Shown: positions 1 through 9,814 of the stretch, piece by piece | Layout of the letters: each line of letters starts with the position of its first letter | Numbering within the stretch: the stretch's first letter is position 1 | Assembly: GCF_000281975.1 (NCBI RefSeq) | Contig: NZ_AKKE01000020.1 | Location: 1 to 64,000, forward strand | DNA: 64,000 nt | Reading direction: 5' to 3' | From: Novosphingobium sp. AP12 | Lineage (GTDB): Bacteria > Pseudomonadota > Alphaproteobacteria > Sphingomonadales > Sphingomonadaceae | The notes under the pieces: generated by a model | Database searches by the model: none | What the model saw: only the letters and a program-made list of their open reading frames with translations | Told to the model about the DNA's origin: nothing | Made by a program: the position numbers and the translations under genes

Positions 1-150
1 GAGGCTGCGCCGCGCGGAGCCGCCGGCTACCGCCGCGCGGCGTGTACCCGCCTTTCCGGAGAAACGGCGTGCCTTTACGTCCGGCCCGGCGCCTGCGCTC
101 CCGATCCCCGCTACGATCTGCAGGCGTCGCTCGAACGCGCGGGGCTTTAG
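1..150 (+). CDS. C-terminal end of an unrecognised protein (partial)
   Basis: An open frame runs from the first base to a TAG at 148-150, giving 49 residues that end in YDLQASLERAGL. The start lies outside the window. The segment is rich in Arg, Ala and Cys and has no motif I recognise. It converges on ruvC with about 20 bp between the two stop codons, a spacing that fits a real gene end. I cannot tell the family, and a chance open frame in GC-rich DNA is possible. Confidence 0.4.
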   Translation, partial: EAAPRGAAGYRRAACTRLSGETACLYVRPGACAPDPRYDLQASLERAGL

Positions 151-170
151 GCTTCCCGCGCGCGGCGGGC

Positions 171-647
171 TCAGCGGTGGCTGCCCATCATGTTCGCATG
201 GGTGATCGCCACGGCCAATGCATCCGAGGCGTCCTCGCCGGCCAGCTTCACGCCGGGCAGCAGCACCTTGAGCATCGCCTGGATCTGCTTCTTGTCCGCG
301 CCGCCGGTGCCGACGAGCGCCTTCTTGATGACCTTGGTAGAATATTCCGCCACCGGCATTCCGGTGCGCGCGAGGCTGAGCATGGCGACGCCGCGCGCCT
401 GGCCTAGCTTGAGCGTCGACTGCGGGTTCACGTTGACGAAGACTTCCTCCACCGCGCCCGCATCGGGGCGGTGAAGGAGGATGACGTCGGTCAGGCCGGC
501 ATCGAGCTCAACCAGCCGCTCCGCCATTCCGGCCTTGGCATCGGTGCGGATTTGACCGTTGGCGACGTGGCTGAGGCGGCTGCCGCTCTTGGCGACGATG
601 CCCCAGCCGGTGCAGGTCAGGCCGGGGTCGATGCCGATGATGATCAT
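171..647 (-). CDS. ruvC: Crossover junction endodeoxyribonuclease RuvC
   Basis: RuvC is the Holliday-junction resolvase. With RuvAB it cuts symmetrically across four-way junctions late in recombination. The 158-residue product has the family's usual length. It opens with the beta strand IIIGIDPGL carrying the first catalytic aspartate (D7). The acidic pair at E67/E68 and the late acidic residues D139 and D142 complete the RNase H-like active site, and the GQARG segment is also typical. It starts about 10 bp after the yebC stop, so the two are probably one transcript. No ruvA or ruvB follows; the next gene converges from the other strand. Confidence 0.96.
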   Translation of the reverse strand: MIIIGIDPGLTCTGWGIVAKSGSRLSHVANGQIRTDAKAGMAERLVELDAGLTDVILLHRPDAGAVEEVFVNVNPQSTLKLGQARGVAMLSLARTGMPVAEYSTKVIKKALVGTGGADKKQIQAMLKVLLPGVKLAGEDASDALAVAITHANMMGSHR

Positions 648-657
648 GTGGGGGCGC

Positions 658-1422
658 TTAGCCCAGCGTCTCCATCACTTCGTCGGAGATTTCGTAGTTG
701 CCCCAGACGGTCTGGACGTCGTCGTCCTCCTCGAGGGTGTCGACCAGCTTCATCAGGGTGCTGACGGTATCGGCGTCGACATCGACGGTGAGGTTGGGCT
801 TCCACGCGAGCTTCACGCCCTCGGCCTCGCCGAGCGTCTTTTCGAGTTCGCGCGCGACTTCGTGCAGTGCATCGACAGAGACCCAGATCTGGTGGCTGCC
901 GGGGTTCTCGTCGCCGTCGCCCATGTCGCTCTGTACGTCCTCGGCGCCCGCCTCGATCGCGGCTACAAGAACCTTGTCCTCGTCACCCACGCTGGCGGGA
1001 TACTCAATCAGGCCGAGACGCTCGAAGCCGTGGCTGACCGCGCCGCTCGCGCCGAGGTTGCCGCCGTTCTTGGCGAAGGCGGTGCGCACGTTGGTGGCGG
1101 TGCGGTTGCGGTTGTCGGTCAGCGCCTCGACGATGATGGCGATGCCGCTGGGGCCGTAGCCCTCGTAGCGCACTTCCTCATAGTTCTCGGCGTCGCCCTT
1201 GGTCGCCTTGTCGATCGCGCGCTGGATGTTGTCCTTGGGCATCGACTGCGCCTTCGCGGCGTTGACGGCGGCGCGCAGGCGCGGGTTCATGTCCGGGTCG
1301 GGCATGCCCATCTTGGCCGCGACCGTGATTTCGCGACTGAGCTTGCTGAACTGCGCCGAGCGCTTCTTGTCCTGCGCACCCTTGCGATGCATGATGTTCT
1401 TGAATTTGGAATGGCCTGCCAT
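658..1422 (-). CDS. yebC: YebC/PmpR family protein
   Basis: A 254-residue YebC-family protein. It begins with the signature N-terminus [15 protein letters not shown], followed by the Lys/Arg-rich segment and the [12 protein letters not shown] motif near residue 80. Family members were described as DNA-binding regulators (PmpR). Work on YebC2-type members links them to translation, so the molecular role here should not be fixed from the name. The length matches the family. It lies directly upstream of ruvC, a widespread arrangement that puts both under one promoter in the gap above 1422. Confidence 0.94.
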   Translation of the reverse strand: MAGHSKFKNIMHRKGAQDKKRSAQFSKLSREITVAAKMGMPDPDMNPRLRAAVNAAKAQSMPKDNIQRAIDKATKGDAENYEEVRYEGYGPSGIAIIVEALTDNRNRTATNVRTAFAKNGGNLGASGAVSHGFERLGLIEYPASVGDEDKVLVAAIEAGAEDVQSDMGDGDENPGSHQIWVSVDALHEVARELEKTLGEAEGVKLAWKPNLTVDVDADTVSTLMKLVDTLEEDDDVQTVWGNYEISDEVMETLG

Positions 1423-2312
1423 GAGTCCGCTCGCTGCCTGCCCGCCGCCTGTTAGTCATTGAGGACGCCGCGGGTGTCGATGAATAAGGAGGCGCGGCCC
1501 TTACAACACGGGGGGGGGCAAGGGCAACCGCCCCGATGCGCAGATCGCCGGGCTGCAGCGTCGCGGCACTGCCCGGGCAGCCCGCGATCAGCTTCGGGCT
1601 GTTCGTTCCGGTCACTGCGCCTGTTTTACGGGGCGCATCCAGCGTAGCAGTCGGTCAGGGACTGACCGTGGCGAAATTCCTTGGATATAGGCTTCCACGG
1701 TAACAGCGGTCAGCGCCTTCGCCGTCATTCGGTGCGGTTCCAGACACCAAGGAAAGTCGCTTTGCGCAGCTTTGGAATCCGCAGTGCCGCGGATTAGGAC
1801 GCACTCGAAGCAGGCGCCCGTTCAGTGATCCGGTGACAGCTTTCGGGCTCGTCCGGCGCAAGAGCTATGACGAGGTTGGGAGGATAGTGGACCTCGGGCG
1901 CGGCTCGCCGTGTGACCACCCGCCATTAACCCATGAAGGATCCCTTTCACGCCTTGATCGAGGCGATTGAACTCGAGGGACCCAGAGAACGTGGGTTTTC
2001 ATAGCCTAGTGACGGGGCGTGAGGGAAGCGCGAGGGTTATACCAGCCTGATGAGCAACGAAAAGCCGTCGAAACTGCCACGTAGCCCTCTTGCTTTACAA
2101 TGCGGATCACATAAACCGCCGCAAGGCTCTTCTCGCTCGTATGGCTGCGATTGCAACGGCCTACAGCTGCGCACAGCCCATTGCGAAGCCGTAAATTTTT
2201 GTTGATAGTCAAGGCGTTGTTGAAACGGGAAAGCTTTGGCATCGGATCATAATTCCGGCCGCCGATCCTCATTCTTGCGGCAAGACTAGCCTGAAGGGGT
2301 TGGCACAGAAAA
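1423..2312. other. Long non-coding gap between yebC and the polysaccharide locus
   Basis: About 890 bp with no convincing gene. Short open frames on both strands lack family motifs and plausible start contexts. A perfect 7-bp hairpin with a 3-base loop lies at 1652-1668 (CGGTCAG / CTGACCG). The section from about 2000 to 2312 is visibly poorer in GC than the flanking genes and would have to hold the promoter of the large glycosyltransferase. The gap marks the left edge of the polysaccharide locus. I see no terminal repeats or transposase remains in it. Confidence 0.6.
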
Positions 2313-5300
2313 ATGAACCAGGAACTGAAGCTCGAAGAAAAAACGGGCGAAATTGGCTTTAATACGCCCTTTCTTATCGTAACCCCTACATTCAACTCAG
2401 AACATTATCTGGATGAGACTATCATCTCGGTGGTATCCCAGTCTGGGCCGTTTGAGATAATATACCACGTTCAGGATGGTGGCTCGACTGACCGCACTCT
2501 TGCTATTTTACGTCGATGGAAGCGCCTGATCGACAGCGGCGATTTCCCGATCAACTGCAACGGGCTGCGTTTCTCATTCGCGAGCGAGCGGGATGCAGGC
2601 ATGTATCAGGCCATCAATCGCGGGATCGCCGCGGCCCGACCCGAAGGCCTTTTCCTGATGGGGTGGGTCAACTCCGACGATCGACTGGCGCCCGGTGCGC
2701 TTGCAACACTGGAAGTGGTTTACCACACATTCCCCGACGTGCGCTTCACAACAGCACGCGTGGCCATGATCGACAACCGAGGCTCGTTGATGGGCGTCAA
2801 CCTGCCCATCGATTACAATCGCGTCGCCCTTGCGCGCGGTGACCATGACGGACGGACCCGAAATTTCGTAATGCAGGAGGGGACATTCTGGCGTTCTGAT
2901 CTGTGGGATGCCGTCGGGGGCCTGGACGAACGCTTCCGCCTGGCGGGCGACTGGGACCTGTGGCGCCGTTTTGGCGAACACGCCCCGCTTTACACGATCG
3001 ATACTCTGATCGGCTTCCACCGCCGCCGGCCGGGACAACTTTCGGCTGACATGGACCGCTACTACGAGGAAGTGGACGCTGCGCTGCCTCAAGTCGGAGG
3101 CGTAGTTGTCCCTGACGAACAAGATGTTGGCATGATCCGCTTCGATTTGGGCAAGCAGCGCTGGATCCTTTACCCCAATTACGGTCGCCGCTTGGACATG
3201 CCTCTACTGCAGGATGCCAACGGCGACCGCGAGCAAACCGTGCGGGTCACCCCGTTGACGGGCGTTCGGCGTAGCGAAGGCCCCTATCCTGAAGGCGGTC
3301 TTCCTGCCGGCATGCGTTGGGTCGACGACACACGCATGACTGCGGAGGTGTTCGTGCCCTCGGCCGGGCGCTGGACGATGACGCTGCGCATGCGCAACTG
3401 GCGCCCTCGCCTAAAGCTGCGAATTTCCCGAGGCGAAGCGATCTGCTACGATGACGTACTGAGCGCCGGCGAGGAACATGCCGAAAATGAAATTCGCGCT
3501 TCTGTCTGGCTGGAGGCGGGGCGCAATATCCTGTCTATCGATTCCTCGGGCGAAGTCGGCGAGGTCGGGACCTGGCTGTTCATCATCCTGGACTGGTACG
3601 TCCATCTCGAGGCAGACAGACATCTGCGCGTGCCGGGTAACGCCTTCGCACGCAGAATCACGCGTAGCGGCTTTGCCTGGCCGCGCATCTCAATCGTGGT
3701 GCCTACTTTTAACCAAGGTCACTTCATCGAGGAGACGCTGCGCTCACTCATCGACCAGAACTATCCTGACCTTGAGATCATTGTCATGGACGGCGGGTCT
3801 AGCGATGCGACCCGCGACATCCTGGCACACTATGCGGATCACCTCGTCTACCACCGCTCGGCCCCTGACGGCGGGCAAAGCGCGGCAATCAACGCCGGGT
3901 TCTCGTACGCCACCGGCGATATCCTAGGCTGGCTGAACAGCGACGACCTGCTGGCCCATGACGCGCTGTTCGCAGTTGCTTTTGCTTTTGGCAGCAAGGA
4001 TGCTCCAGACATCGTCGCCGGTGTATGCACCAGCTTCGACAAGAGCGGCCCGGTGCGCCGCCACCTGCCATGTCTGGCGAATGGGCCGCTGCCACTCGCG
4101 CAGATCCTCGATATCGAGGGCTCCTGGCTACAGGGTCGCTTCTTCCACCAACCCGAAGTGTTTTTCTCGAGAGAGATCTGGCAAAGTGCCGGCGCGCACG
4201 TGGAGGAACAGCTTCATTACAGCATGGACTACGATCTATGGGCGCGGTTTGCCATGGCTGGCGCACGCATCCAGGTCATTGGCATCGAGATCGCCAAGTT
4301 CCGCCTGCATGCCGCACAGAAGACCTCTTCGCCCGAGGTCTACTCGCCGGAACTGCGCGCTCATGCTCGTCACCTGGCTGACACCCTCGCCACTACCCCA
4401 GCCGAACCCACGCGCGCCGCCATACAGTCGATCCTCACAATCGCGATGTTCAACGACTATGGCTATAAGTATGGTGCAGGCACGGCTCATCGTCGTCTGG
4501 CCACTGCGCTCACGGGGTTCGGCCACCGCGTCGTTCCCTTCGCCTATGCCGATTTCGACCTTAGCCCGGTCGATCGGGTGCTGACTGGCGAAGCCATCGT
4601 TGACACGCTGCTGGCAGAGGACCCCGACCTTGTGATTCTGGGAAACCAGCACGCGATCGGCGCAGACTTTCTCGACGTTCTGGAAATTCTCGTCGCGCGT
4701 GGGGTACCGACAGTATTCTTCGCGCATGATGAGTGGATCGTCACGGGGCGCTGTGGCTATCCTGGCAGTTGCACCCGCCTGGAAAGCGCCTGCGACGACG
4801 CCTGTCCCACTGCCAGCGCGTATCCGGCGCTTGCCCCGCCCCTCGTAAGCCCGGCCTTCGAGCGCAAACGCGCCCTTCTGGCCAGGGCGTCGCTCGACAT
4901 CCCATTCGCAATCTTCACCAACAGCCAATTCATGAGCTCACGGATCGAGCGCCTACTGGGCGTATCGGCCGCTCCGCCCATCCGCGACGTGAGGCTTGGT
5001 GTAGACTGCGCGATCTTCCGCCCGCAAAGTCGCATCCTAGCCCGTCGACGCCTGGGCTTGCCGGAAGACGCTTTCATCGTGCTAACCGCCGCGGCGGATT
5101 TGTCGGACGAGCGGAAGGGCTTTGCTCGTGCTATATCGGCATTTGAGGCGCTCACATCCGCGGACAAGCTACTACTGGTGATGGGTCTCATGCCGAACCG
5201 CCCGCATATTCACGGCGCTGTCCTGTACTCAGGCCACGTCGCGGACGAGCAGCTTGCTGCGCTTCACTATGCCGCAGCCGACGTGCTGATTTCGGCCAGC

Positions 5301-6524
5301 AACCAAGAGGCTTTCGGACAGGTGCTGATTGAGGCTGCGGCCTCCGGGTGCCCGACCATCGCCTTGGATGTGGGCGGGGTGGCCGAGGCGGTCTCTGATG
5401 GACAAACCGGTGTTCTGATACGCACGCATGCACCTGCGGCTCTGGCGCGCGCTCTTCAACGCCTGCATGACGATCCATCGCTGCGCGAGCGACTCGGCCT
5501 CAACGGGGTTCTCCATGCTCGTACACGCTACTCGCTTGAAGCGTGCGCTTGGTCGTTCTTGACTGTTCTCGAGGGGCTCGCCGTTTTCCGCAGTGTGCCG
5601 ATGGCACCTAACCTTGTGCTTTCAACTGACGATACGCATGCTCCGTTCCTCGCGTATCTCACCGGTGAACGCGCGACACCTCCCCCGGATGATGGCTGGG
5701 AAACCGGTGCAGGCCTGTTGCGTGAGAAGGATGGCTTGCCTGAACTCAACCTTGAGCCAGGCTATGCCTGGCTGTTGCACCCCACTTCCCGTGTCTTCGT
5801 GCGCGCGCAGCAGTTCGGGGTTCAAACGCTGCATATCCATGGCCGGTCGTCCATCCCTGGCCAAGAGGTCACGGTCCGGGTTAACGGGGAGCTTGCCGCC
5901 ACCCTTTTCTACGACCAGAACGATGCACGCGTGCGGGAGACCCGGCAAGTTCGTGCCGCCCTGGTCCCCGGCATGAACCGCGTCGACTTCGAGTTCGCCA
6001 TCGCCGGCGGGTTCGAACACGAGCCGCGCGCACTAACCTTCCGCCTCGAAGGCATCGATGTGGGAGATCGGGATGCGGAGCATGCCAGCAGCTGGCAGCC
6101 CCTTTCTGGTTTCGGCCAGTTGGAAGGGCCTTATCTCGAGCACAACATCACCCGGCCCTTCCGCTGGATTGAAAAACCGACGGCGCGGCTGCGGGTCTAT
6201 TCCGGCAAATCGCTTAAGACCCAGCTGCGCATCGTGTGCCGCAATCACTTTGCGGGACAGTGGATCGAGATCGCCGTCAACGGGGCAACGGTAGGCACCG
6301 TCCGGTTCGAGAATGCTGCCTTCATCGAACTTTACGAAATCCTGCTACCGGTAGCCGTGGTTCGAGGATGGAACTTGATCGCCATCAAGGTAGGTCATTC
6401 GGGCTTCTCCAAGGATGAGCGTGAACTGCTTGTCGCAGTCGATAACGTCGAGCTTCTGGAAGTGGAAAGGCCCATTGGCCGCGTCAGGCGCTATTTCGAA
6501 AGCGACAAGGGCTTCAACTCGTGA
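2313..6524 (+). CDS. Giant modular glycosyltransferase (GT2-GT2-GT4 with beta-sandwich modules)
   Basis: This 1403-residue protein carries three glycosyltransferase domains. The first GT2 (about 20-260) has a PTFNSEHYL start and a WVNSDDR metal-binding stretch. The second GT2 (about 459-700) has VVPTFNQGHF, MDGGSSDAT and WLNSDD. The GT4 domain (about 709-1090) ends in the nucleotide-sugar-binding segment EAFGQVLIEAAASG. Three similar non-catalytic segments lie at about 310-440, 1126-1246 and 1266-1396. They share EGPY, a VNG turn and an 'L..GxN.I' strand and look like beta-sandwich modules. Such proteins assemble repeat units of surface glycans in the cytoplasm. It opens the locus, and the next gene follows after about 37 bp. 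The ATG has only a weak ribosome-binding site. Sugar specificity cannot be read from sequence. Confidence 0.88.
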   Translation: MNQELKLEEKTGEIGFNTPFLIVTPTFNSEHYLDETIISVVSQSGPFEIIYHVQDGGSTDRTLAILRRWKRLIDSGDFPINCNGLRFSFASERDAGMYQAINRGIAAARPEGLFLMGWVNSDDRLAPGALATLEVVYHTFPDVRFTTARVAMIDNRGSLMGVNLPIDYNRVALARGDHDGRTRNFVMQEGTFWRSDLWDAVGGLDERFRLAGDWDLWRRFGEHAPLYTIDTLIGFHRRRPGQLSADMDRYYEEVDAALPQVGGVVVPDEQDVGMIRFDLGKQRWILYPNYGRRLDMPLLQDANGDREQTVRVTPLTGVRRSEGPYPEGGLPAGMRWVDDTRMTAEVFVPSAGRWTMTLRMRNWRPRLKLRISRGEAICYDDVLSAGEEHAENEIRASVWLEAGRNILSIDSSGEVGEVGTWLFIILDWYVHLEADRHLRVPGNAFARRITRSGFAWPRISIVVPTFNQGHFIEETLRSLIDQNYPDLEIIVMDGGSSDATRDILAHYADHLVYHRSAPDGGQSAAINAGFSYATGDILGWLNSDDLLAHDALFAVAFAFGSKDAPDIVAGVCTSFDKSGPVRRHLPCLANGPLPLAQILDIEGSWLQGRFFHQPEVFFSREIWQSAGAHVEEQLHYSMDYDLWARFAMAGARIQVIGIEIAKFRLHAAQKTSSPEVYSPELRAHARHLADTLATTPAEPTRAAIQSILTIAMFNDYGYKYGAGTAHRRLATALTGFGHRVVPFAYADFDLSPVDRVLTGEAIVDTLLAEDPDLVILGNQHAIGADFLDVLEILVARGVPTVFFAHDEWIVTGRCGYPGSCTRLESACDDACPTASAYPALAPPLVSPAFERKRALLARASLDIPFAIFTNSQFMSSRIERLLGVSAAPPIRDVRLGVDCAIFRPQSRILARRRLGLPEDAFIVLTAAADLSDERKGFARAISAFEALTSADKLLLVMGLMPNRPHIHGAVLYSGHVADEQLAALHYAAADVLISASNQEAFGQVLIEAAASGCPTIALDVGGVAEAVSDGQTGVLIRTHAPAALARALQRLHDDPSLRERLGLNGVLHARTRYSLEACAWSFLTVLEGLAVFRSVPMAPNLVLSTDDTHAPFLAYLTGERATPPPDDGWETGAGLLREKDGLPELNLEPGYAWLLHPTSRVFVRAQQFGVQTLHIHGRSSIPGQEVTVRVNGELAATLFYDQNDARVRETRQVRAALVPGMNRVDFEFAIAGGFEHEPRALTFRLEGIDVGDRDAEHASSWQPLSGFGQLEGPYLEHNITRPFRWIEKPTARLRVYSGKSLKTQLRIVCRNHFAGQWIEIAVNGATVGTVRFENAAFIELYEILLPVAVVRGWNLIAIKVGHSGFSKDERELLVAVDNVELLEVERPIGRVRRYFESDKGFNS

Positions 6525-6561
6525 CTAGTCTCGCTGGAGCCTTCTTGCACCGGTCGTCTAC

Positions 6562-7503
6562 ATGCCTTTGATTTCTGTTACCGGGATCGAGACCCGCGGC
6601 GACGCTCTCGCCTTCGACTTTTCATGGCAACCCGAGAACGACCTGGCGATCGGCGGCACGCTTACCAGTGGGCACGCCGGTGTCGCGCTTGGCTTCGGGC
6701 CGACCGTCGCCGTCGCACACTGGCCTGCCTGGTTGCGCGCGATCACGCATTTCGGCGAGGCCGGCGGTGAGGCGGGTATTTGGCTTGACCCCCACCGGCA
6801 GGCCGAACGCGGGACTGAAAGCTTCTGGGCTTTGGATATGCGCGGCGCCCGGACACGTGAGCCCATAGCTGCTTTCTTGGTTGGCCTGGCCGATGCTATT
6901 GACGCCGCCGACATGAACCCGTCGGAAGAGCAGCGTCAAGCCGTCCAAACCTGTCGCGGCATGGCGCTGGCGCTGGCGTGCGAAGCGCAAGGTGGAGTTC
7001 CAGCCCCGGCTGACTGGCCTGAACTTTTCTGGCCCGCTTCCTTGCCTTTGCTGGTTGACGATCACAATGCCGGCACCCTGCGCCGTCATGTACGCCTGAC
7101 GTACCGGATGCCCCGTGTGGGAGGATGGCTGACGGCGGGCTGCTCGCTGCGGCTGTTCCAAAGCGAGCGGTCTTTCGGGATCGAATTTCGAGCCCTTGAC
7201 GGAGACCTTCTACCAGCCGCAATTGTTCCTGCGTGCATCGAAGATGATCTGGGCCCTCTGCTGCGCTTCACCATCGACCGCGGTGGTGCAGGCACCACTT
7301 TTGAAGGTGAAGCACAAGCAGACCAGGCCCTACGGATCGTGCGGGCCGTGGCGCGGCAAGTCTCGCGTGACATGACTGGGAATCCTGCAATGTCTGCGCT
7401 AACTGGTTTTCAAGGCGGGCCGTGGCGCCACTGGCTGGCAGCGATGCCCGATCTCCTTGCCTCTCCCTCACCGATGTCGCTAGAGACGGCGCAGGATCAT
7501 TAG
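6562..7503 (+). CDS. Orphan protein of the polysaccharide locus
   Basis: A 313-residue protein I do not recognise. It has no signal peptide, no membrane segment and no nucleotide-binding motif. It is rich in Trp and in alternating hydrophobic stretches suggestive of beta structure, for example around residues 1-60 and 180-250. It lies between the giant glycosyltransferase and the coiled-coil gene, with gaps of about 37 and 10 bp, so it is probably cotranscribed and works in the same pathway. A lectin-like or accessory glycan-binding role is only a guess. Codon use and GC content match the neighbours. Confidence 0.7.
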   Translation: MPLISVTGIETRGDALAFDFSWQPENDLAIGGTLTSGHAGVALGFGPTVAVAHWPAWLRAITHFGEAGGEAGIWLDPHRQAERGTESFWALDMRGARTREPIAAFLVGLADAIDAADMNPSEEQRQAVQTCRGMALALACEAQGGVPAPADWPELFWPASLPLLVDDHNAGTLRRHVRLTYRMPRVGGWLTAGCSLRLFQSERSFGIEFRALDGDLLPAAIVPACIEDDLGPLLRFTIDRGGAGTTFEGEAQADQALRIVRAVARQVSRDMTGNPAMSALTGFQGGPWRHWLAAMPDLLASPSPMSLETAQDH

Positions 7504-7513
7504 GACGCTGAAA

Positions 7514-8302
7514 ATGCGACGACCACGGGGAGCGGTTTCTTTGCGGCAATTAGGGATGGAACGCGGGCGTCTGGTCGCGGGCGGTCTGGCAGCGCTGGGT
7601 GTTGTGGTGCCACTCGTGATCGGTGCCGCAGTCGATAATGTTTCGGCGGGTATAGCGTTGATGTGCTCCAGCTTTGGGCTCGTGTGCCTGCTTGGTGCGT
7701 TCGTGGTTTTCGACTGGTCGCAGCGTGAAGACTTACGTGGTCGCCTTTCCGCCTGGGAACCGGTTGTTCAGCAGATGCGCGGAGCCACCTTGCGCTTGGA
7801 GCAGATCCAACGCCGCCTTGCCGAGATTGACGCCAACACGCACGAGATCAGGGCTCTCAAGCACCTCGTCAACGAGGAGCGCCATAACCTCAGCCTAGTG
7901 GCAAGCGGGATGGTCGACATCCGCGGCATTATCGACAATGAGCAGGTCAACCTGGGCAACATCGCCAATGCCGTGCATGAGATCCGAGTCGATACGGGGC
8001 GTCTGGCCGAACAGGCCGGCGATGCCTTCGACGAAGTGCGCGCGTTTTCCGAGATCGTGCAGGCCCTGCGGAGCCATCTCGACGCGCTCTCTGCCAAATT
8101 CGCGATCCTGGACGAGCGCAGCCTGGCCGAACAACGCAACCTGGGACTTGTTGCTTCCGGGTTAGATGGCGTGCGCCGTGCGGCGAATGGCGTCGAACGC
8201 TTTGAATCGCGACAAGCGGCCTTCGAAGACGTCCTGGTTTCCCTCTCCGATCAGATCGATGCGCTCACCGCCTCGTCGACGCTACGTGATAAGGTGGTAT
8301 GA
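7514..8302 (+). CDS. Membrane-anchored coiled-coil protein with 21-residue periodic repeats
   Basis: A 262-residue protein with two hydrophobic segments (about 19-40 and 46-66) followed by about 190 residues of predicted helix without helix-breaking stretches. Similar motifs recur: ERHNLSLVASG at 122, EQVNLGNIANA at 143 and EQRNLGLVASG at 206. The spacing is 21 residues and then 63 residues, that is multiples of three heptads. No catalytic motif is visible. The gene overlaps the next one by 4 bp (ATGA), implying translational coupling. An inner-membrane protein with a long cytoplasmic coiled coil could be a scaffold or length ruler for the polymerising enzymes. That is inference by analogy with the WbdD coiled coil, not homology. 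Confidence 0.78.
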   Translation: MRRPRGAVSLRQLGMERGRLVAGGLAALGVVVPLVIGAAVDNVSAGIALMCSSFGLVCLLGAFVVFDWSQREDLRGRLSAWEPVVQQMRGATLRLEQIQRRLAEIDANTHEIRALKHLVNEERHNLSLVASGMVDIRGIIDNEQVNLGNIANAVHEIRVDTGRLAEQAGDAFDEVRAFSEIVQALRSHLDALSAKFAILDERSLAEQRNLGLVASGLDGVRRAANGVERFESRQAAFEDVLVSLSDQIDALTASSTLRDKVV

Positions 8303-9570
8303 TTCCGAAATTAGCCATGGAAAATGAACTTCCCGAAGACAGTCTGGGCGCGCAAGTTCGCCGGCGCCTGATCGCTGCCGCACAGGATCGCCAGGACGTG
8401 GACTTGGTGATAATGGCCAACGAAATCAACTTCGCGCATGGAACCGGCATCCTTATGAGCCGGATCTTGGCCGAACTGCCTTCCTATGTACTGTTCCGCG
8501 CCTTCGATCATTGGGGCGGCATGCAGGTCGTCGAACCAACGGCGGACTTTGTGCTGCACCGTTACTCGCAGGATCGCCAGACTATCGCCGGTTTCGTGGC
8601 CTCGCGGCTGCCGCCTTACGCGCCGCGGTCGATCTTCAGTGTTCCTTACACACGAGAGGATGTGGTCATGGCACTAACTGCCAAGGCAATGACCGGGGCG
8701 CCGCTGGTGATCTGGGTAATGGACGATAACTGCCTGTCCAACGAAGGCATTCCGCTTGCGCTTATGCGTGAACTGGTGCTTGCGGCCGACGCACGCTTCG
8801 TCATCTCGGACGTAATGCGTGCTACCTACGAGGCGCATTTCGGCCTGCCCTTCTGGGTGCTGCCTCCGCTAGTTGCCCGCCGCTTCATCCGCACTGAGCC
8901 CTGCCTGCCCCCGCCCCAGGAAGAACCGCTACGTGGTGCCATCGTGGGCAACATCTGGCATCAGGCTTGGCTGGAGGATGCGATCGAAGCGCTGAGCGGC
9001 GTCGAAGTTCCTATCGAATGGTACACCAGCAGCAACGACCTGCACTTCCTGAAATACACAGATGCGGACCTCGCGCGCGCCGGGATCGTTATCAAGAACG
9101 ACCTTACGCATGACGAGATTGCAGTTCGCGTCGAGCGGTCCGCCTTCATTCTCGTCCCATCCTTCAGCGGAACCGAAACCGACGGACACGCCGCAGCCAT
9201 CGGGCGACTGTCGCTTCCCTCCAAGATGCCCTTCGTCACCGCGACAGCAGGTACGCCATTCCTGGTGCTCACAAACGGCGAGAGCGGCGCGGCAGACTAC
9301 GTTCGCACGTTCGACCTTGGCGAAGTCGCCGCATATGATCAGGAGGCGATTATCGCCGCGATCAATCGAATTGCAGATCCTGATAAGCAATACCGCGTAC
9401 GCGAACGCTCCTTCGCAATCGCCCCAGCCCTCGACGTGACGGGGCTACATGGATTCCTAGTTGATGCCGCGCGCAACAGATCGTTGACCGATGATCGTTT
9501 CGAACTGCTTTTCAGCACAGCCTCCCTTGCCGGACGCGAACGCAGTGACTGCTCCATAATGCAGTGCTGA
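8299..9570 (+). CDS. Putative GT-B-like glycosyltransferase
   Basis: This 423-residue protein has no signal peptide. Its layout suggests two Rossmann-like halves. The first contains LVIMANEINFAHGTG near residue 36 and LVIWVMDDN near 136. The second contains LRGAIVGNIW near 214 and later a SAFILVPSFSGTETDGHA stretch, where GT4 enzymes bind the nucleotide sugar. The usual E-x7-E motif is not clear, so family assignment is tentative. It starts inside the stop codon of the coiled-coil gene, so the two products are likely made together. About 245 bp separate it from the export lipoprotein gene, enough for a separate promoter. It could also be a non-catalytic sugar-binding protein. Confidence 0.6.
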   Translation: MIPKLAMENELPEDSLGAQVRRRLIAAAQDRQDVDLVIMANEINFAHGTGILMSRILAELPSYVLFRAFDHWGGMQVVEPTADFVLHRYSQDRQTIAGFVASRLPPYAPRSIFSVPYTREDVVMALTAKAMTGAPLVIWVMDDNCLSNEGIPLALMRELVLAADARFVISDVMRATYEAHFGLPFWVLPPLVARRFIRTEPCLPPPQEEPLRGAIVGNIWHQAWLEDAIEALSGVEVPIEWYTSSNDLHFLKYTDADLARAGIVIKNDLTHDEIAVRVERSAFILVPSFSGTETDGHAAAIGRLSLPSKMPFVTATAGTPFLVLTNGESGAADYVRTFDLGEVAAYDQEAIIAAINRIADPDKQYRVRERSFAIAPALDVTGLHGFLVDAARNRSLTDDRFELLFSTASLAGRERSDCSIMQC

Positions 9571-9814
9571 ACCATCCTCCGTGTTCGACCTTCCGGTCGG
9601 ATACGGGGCAGAGAAGGTCCCGACCAATGTTTGCCGGCGGTCGTCGCGATCCGATGCGGCCATGCGCACTCCCAGGCACAGCTGATTGATGGTCAGGCAT
9701 TTTCAATCGACGCCCGACGGTCTGCCTAAGGGTTTGCGGCTCACTTGGCCTTCACTGCACTGCGCTGTACCGATAGCACTTGCTCTTGGCCGCCGTCGTT
9801 GGCAGAGCCCGCGG

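Noticed and set aside
1655..2395. Minus-strand frames of 68 and 129 codons in the gap before the polysaccharide locus
   Set aside because: They have no motifs and no ribosome sites, and the second runs into the glycosyltransferase gene. They read as chance frames.
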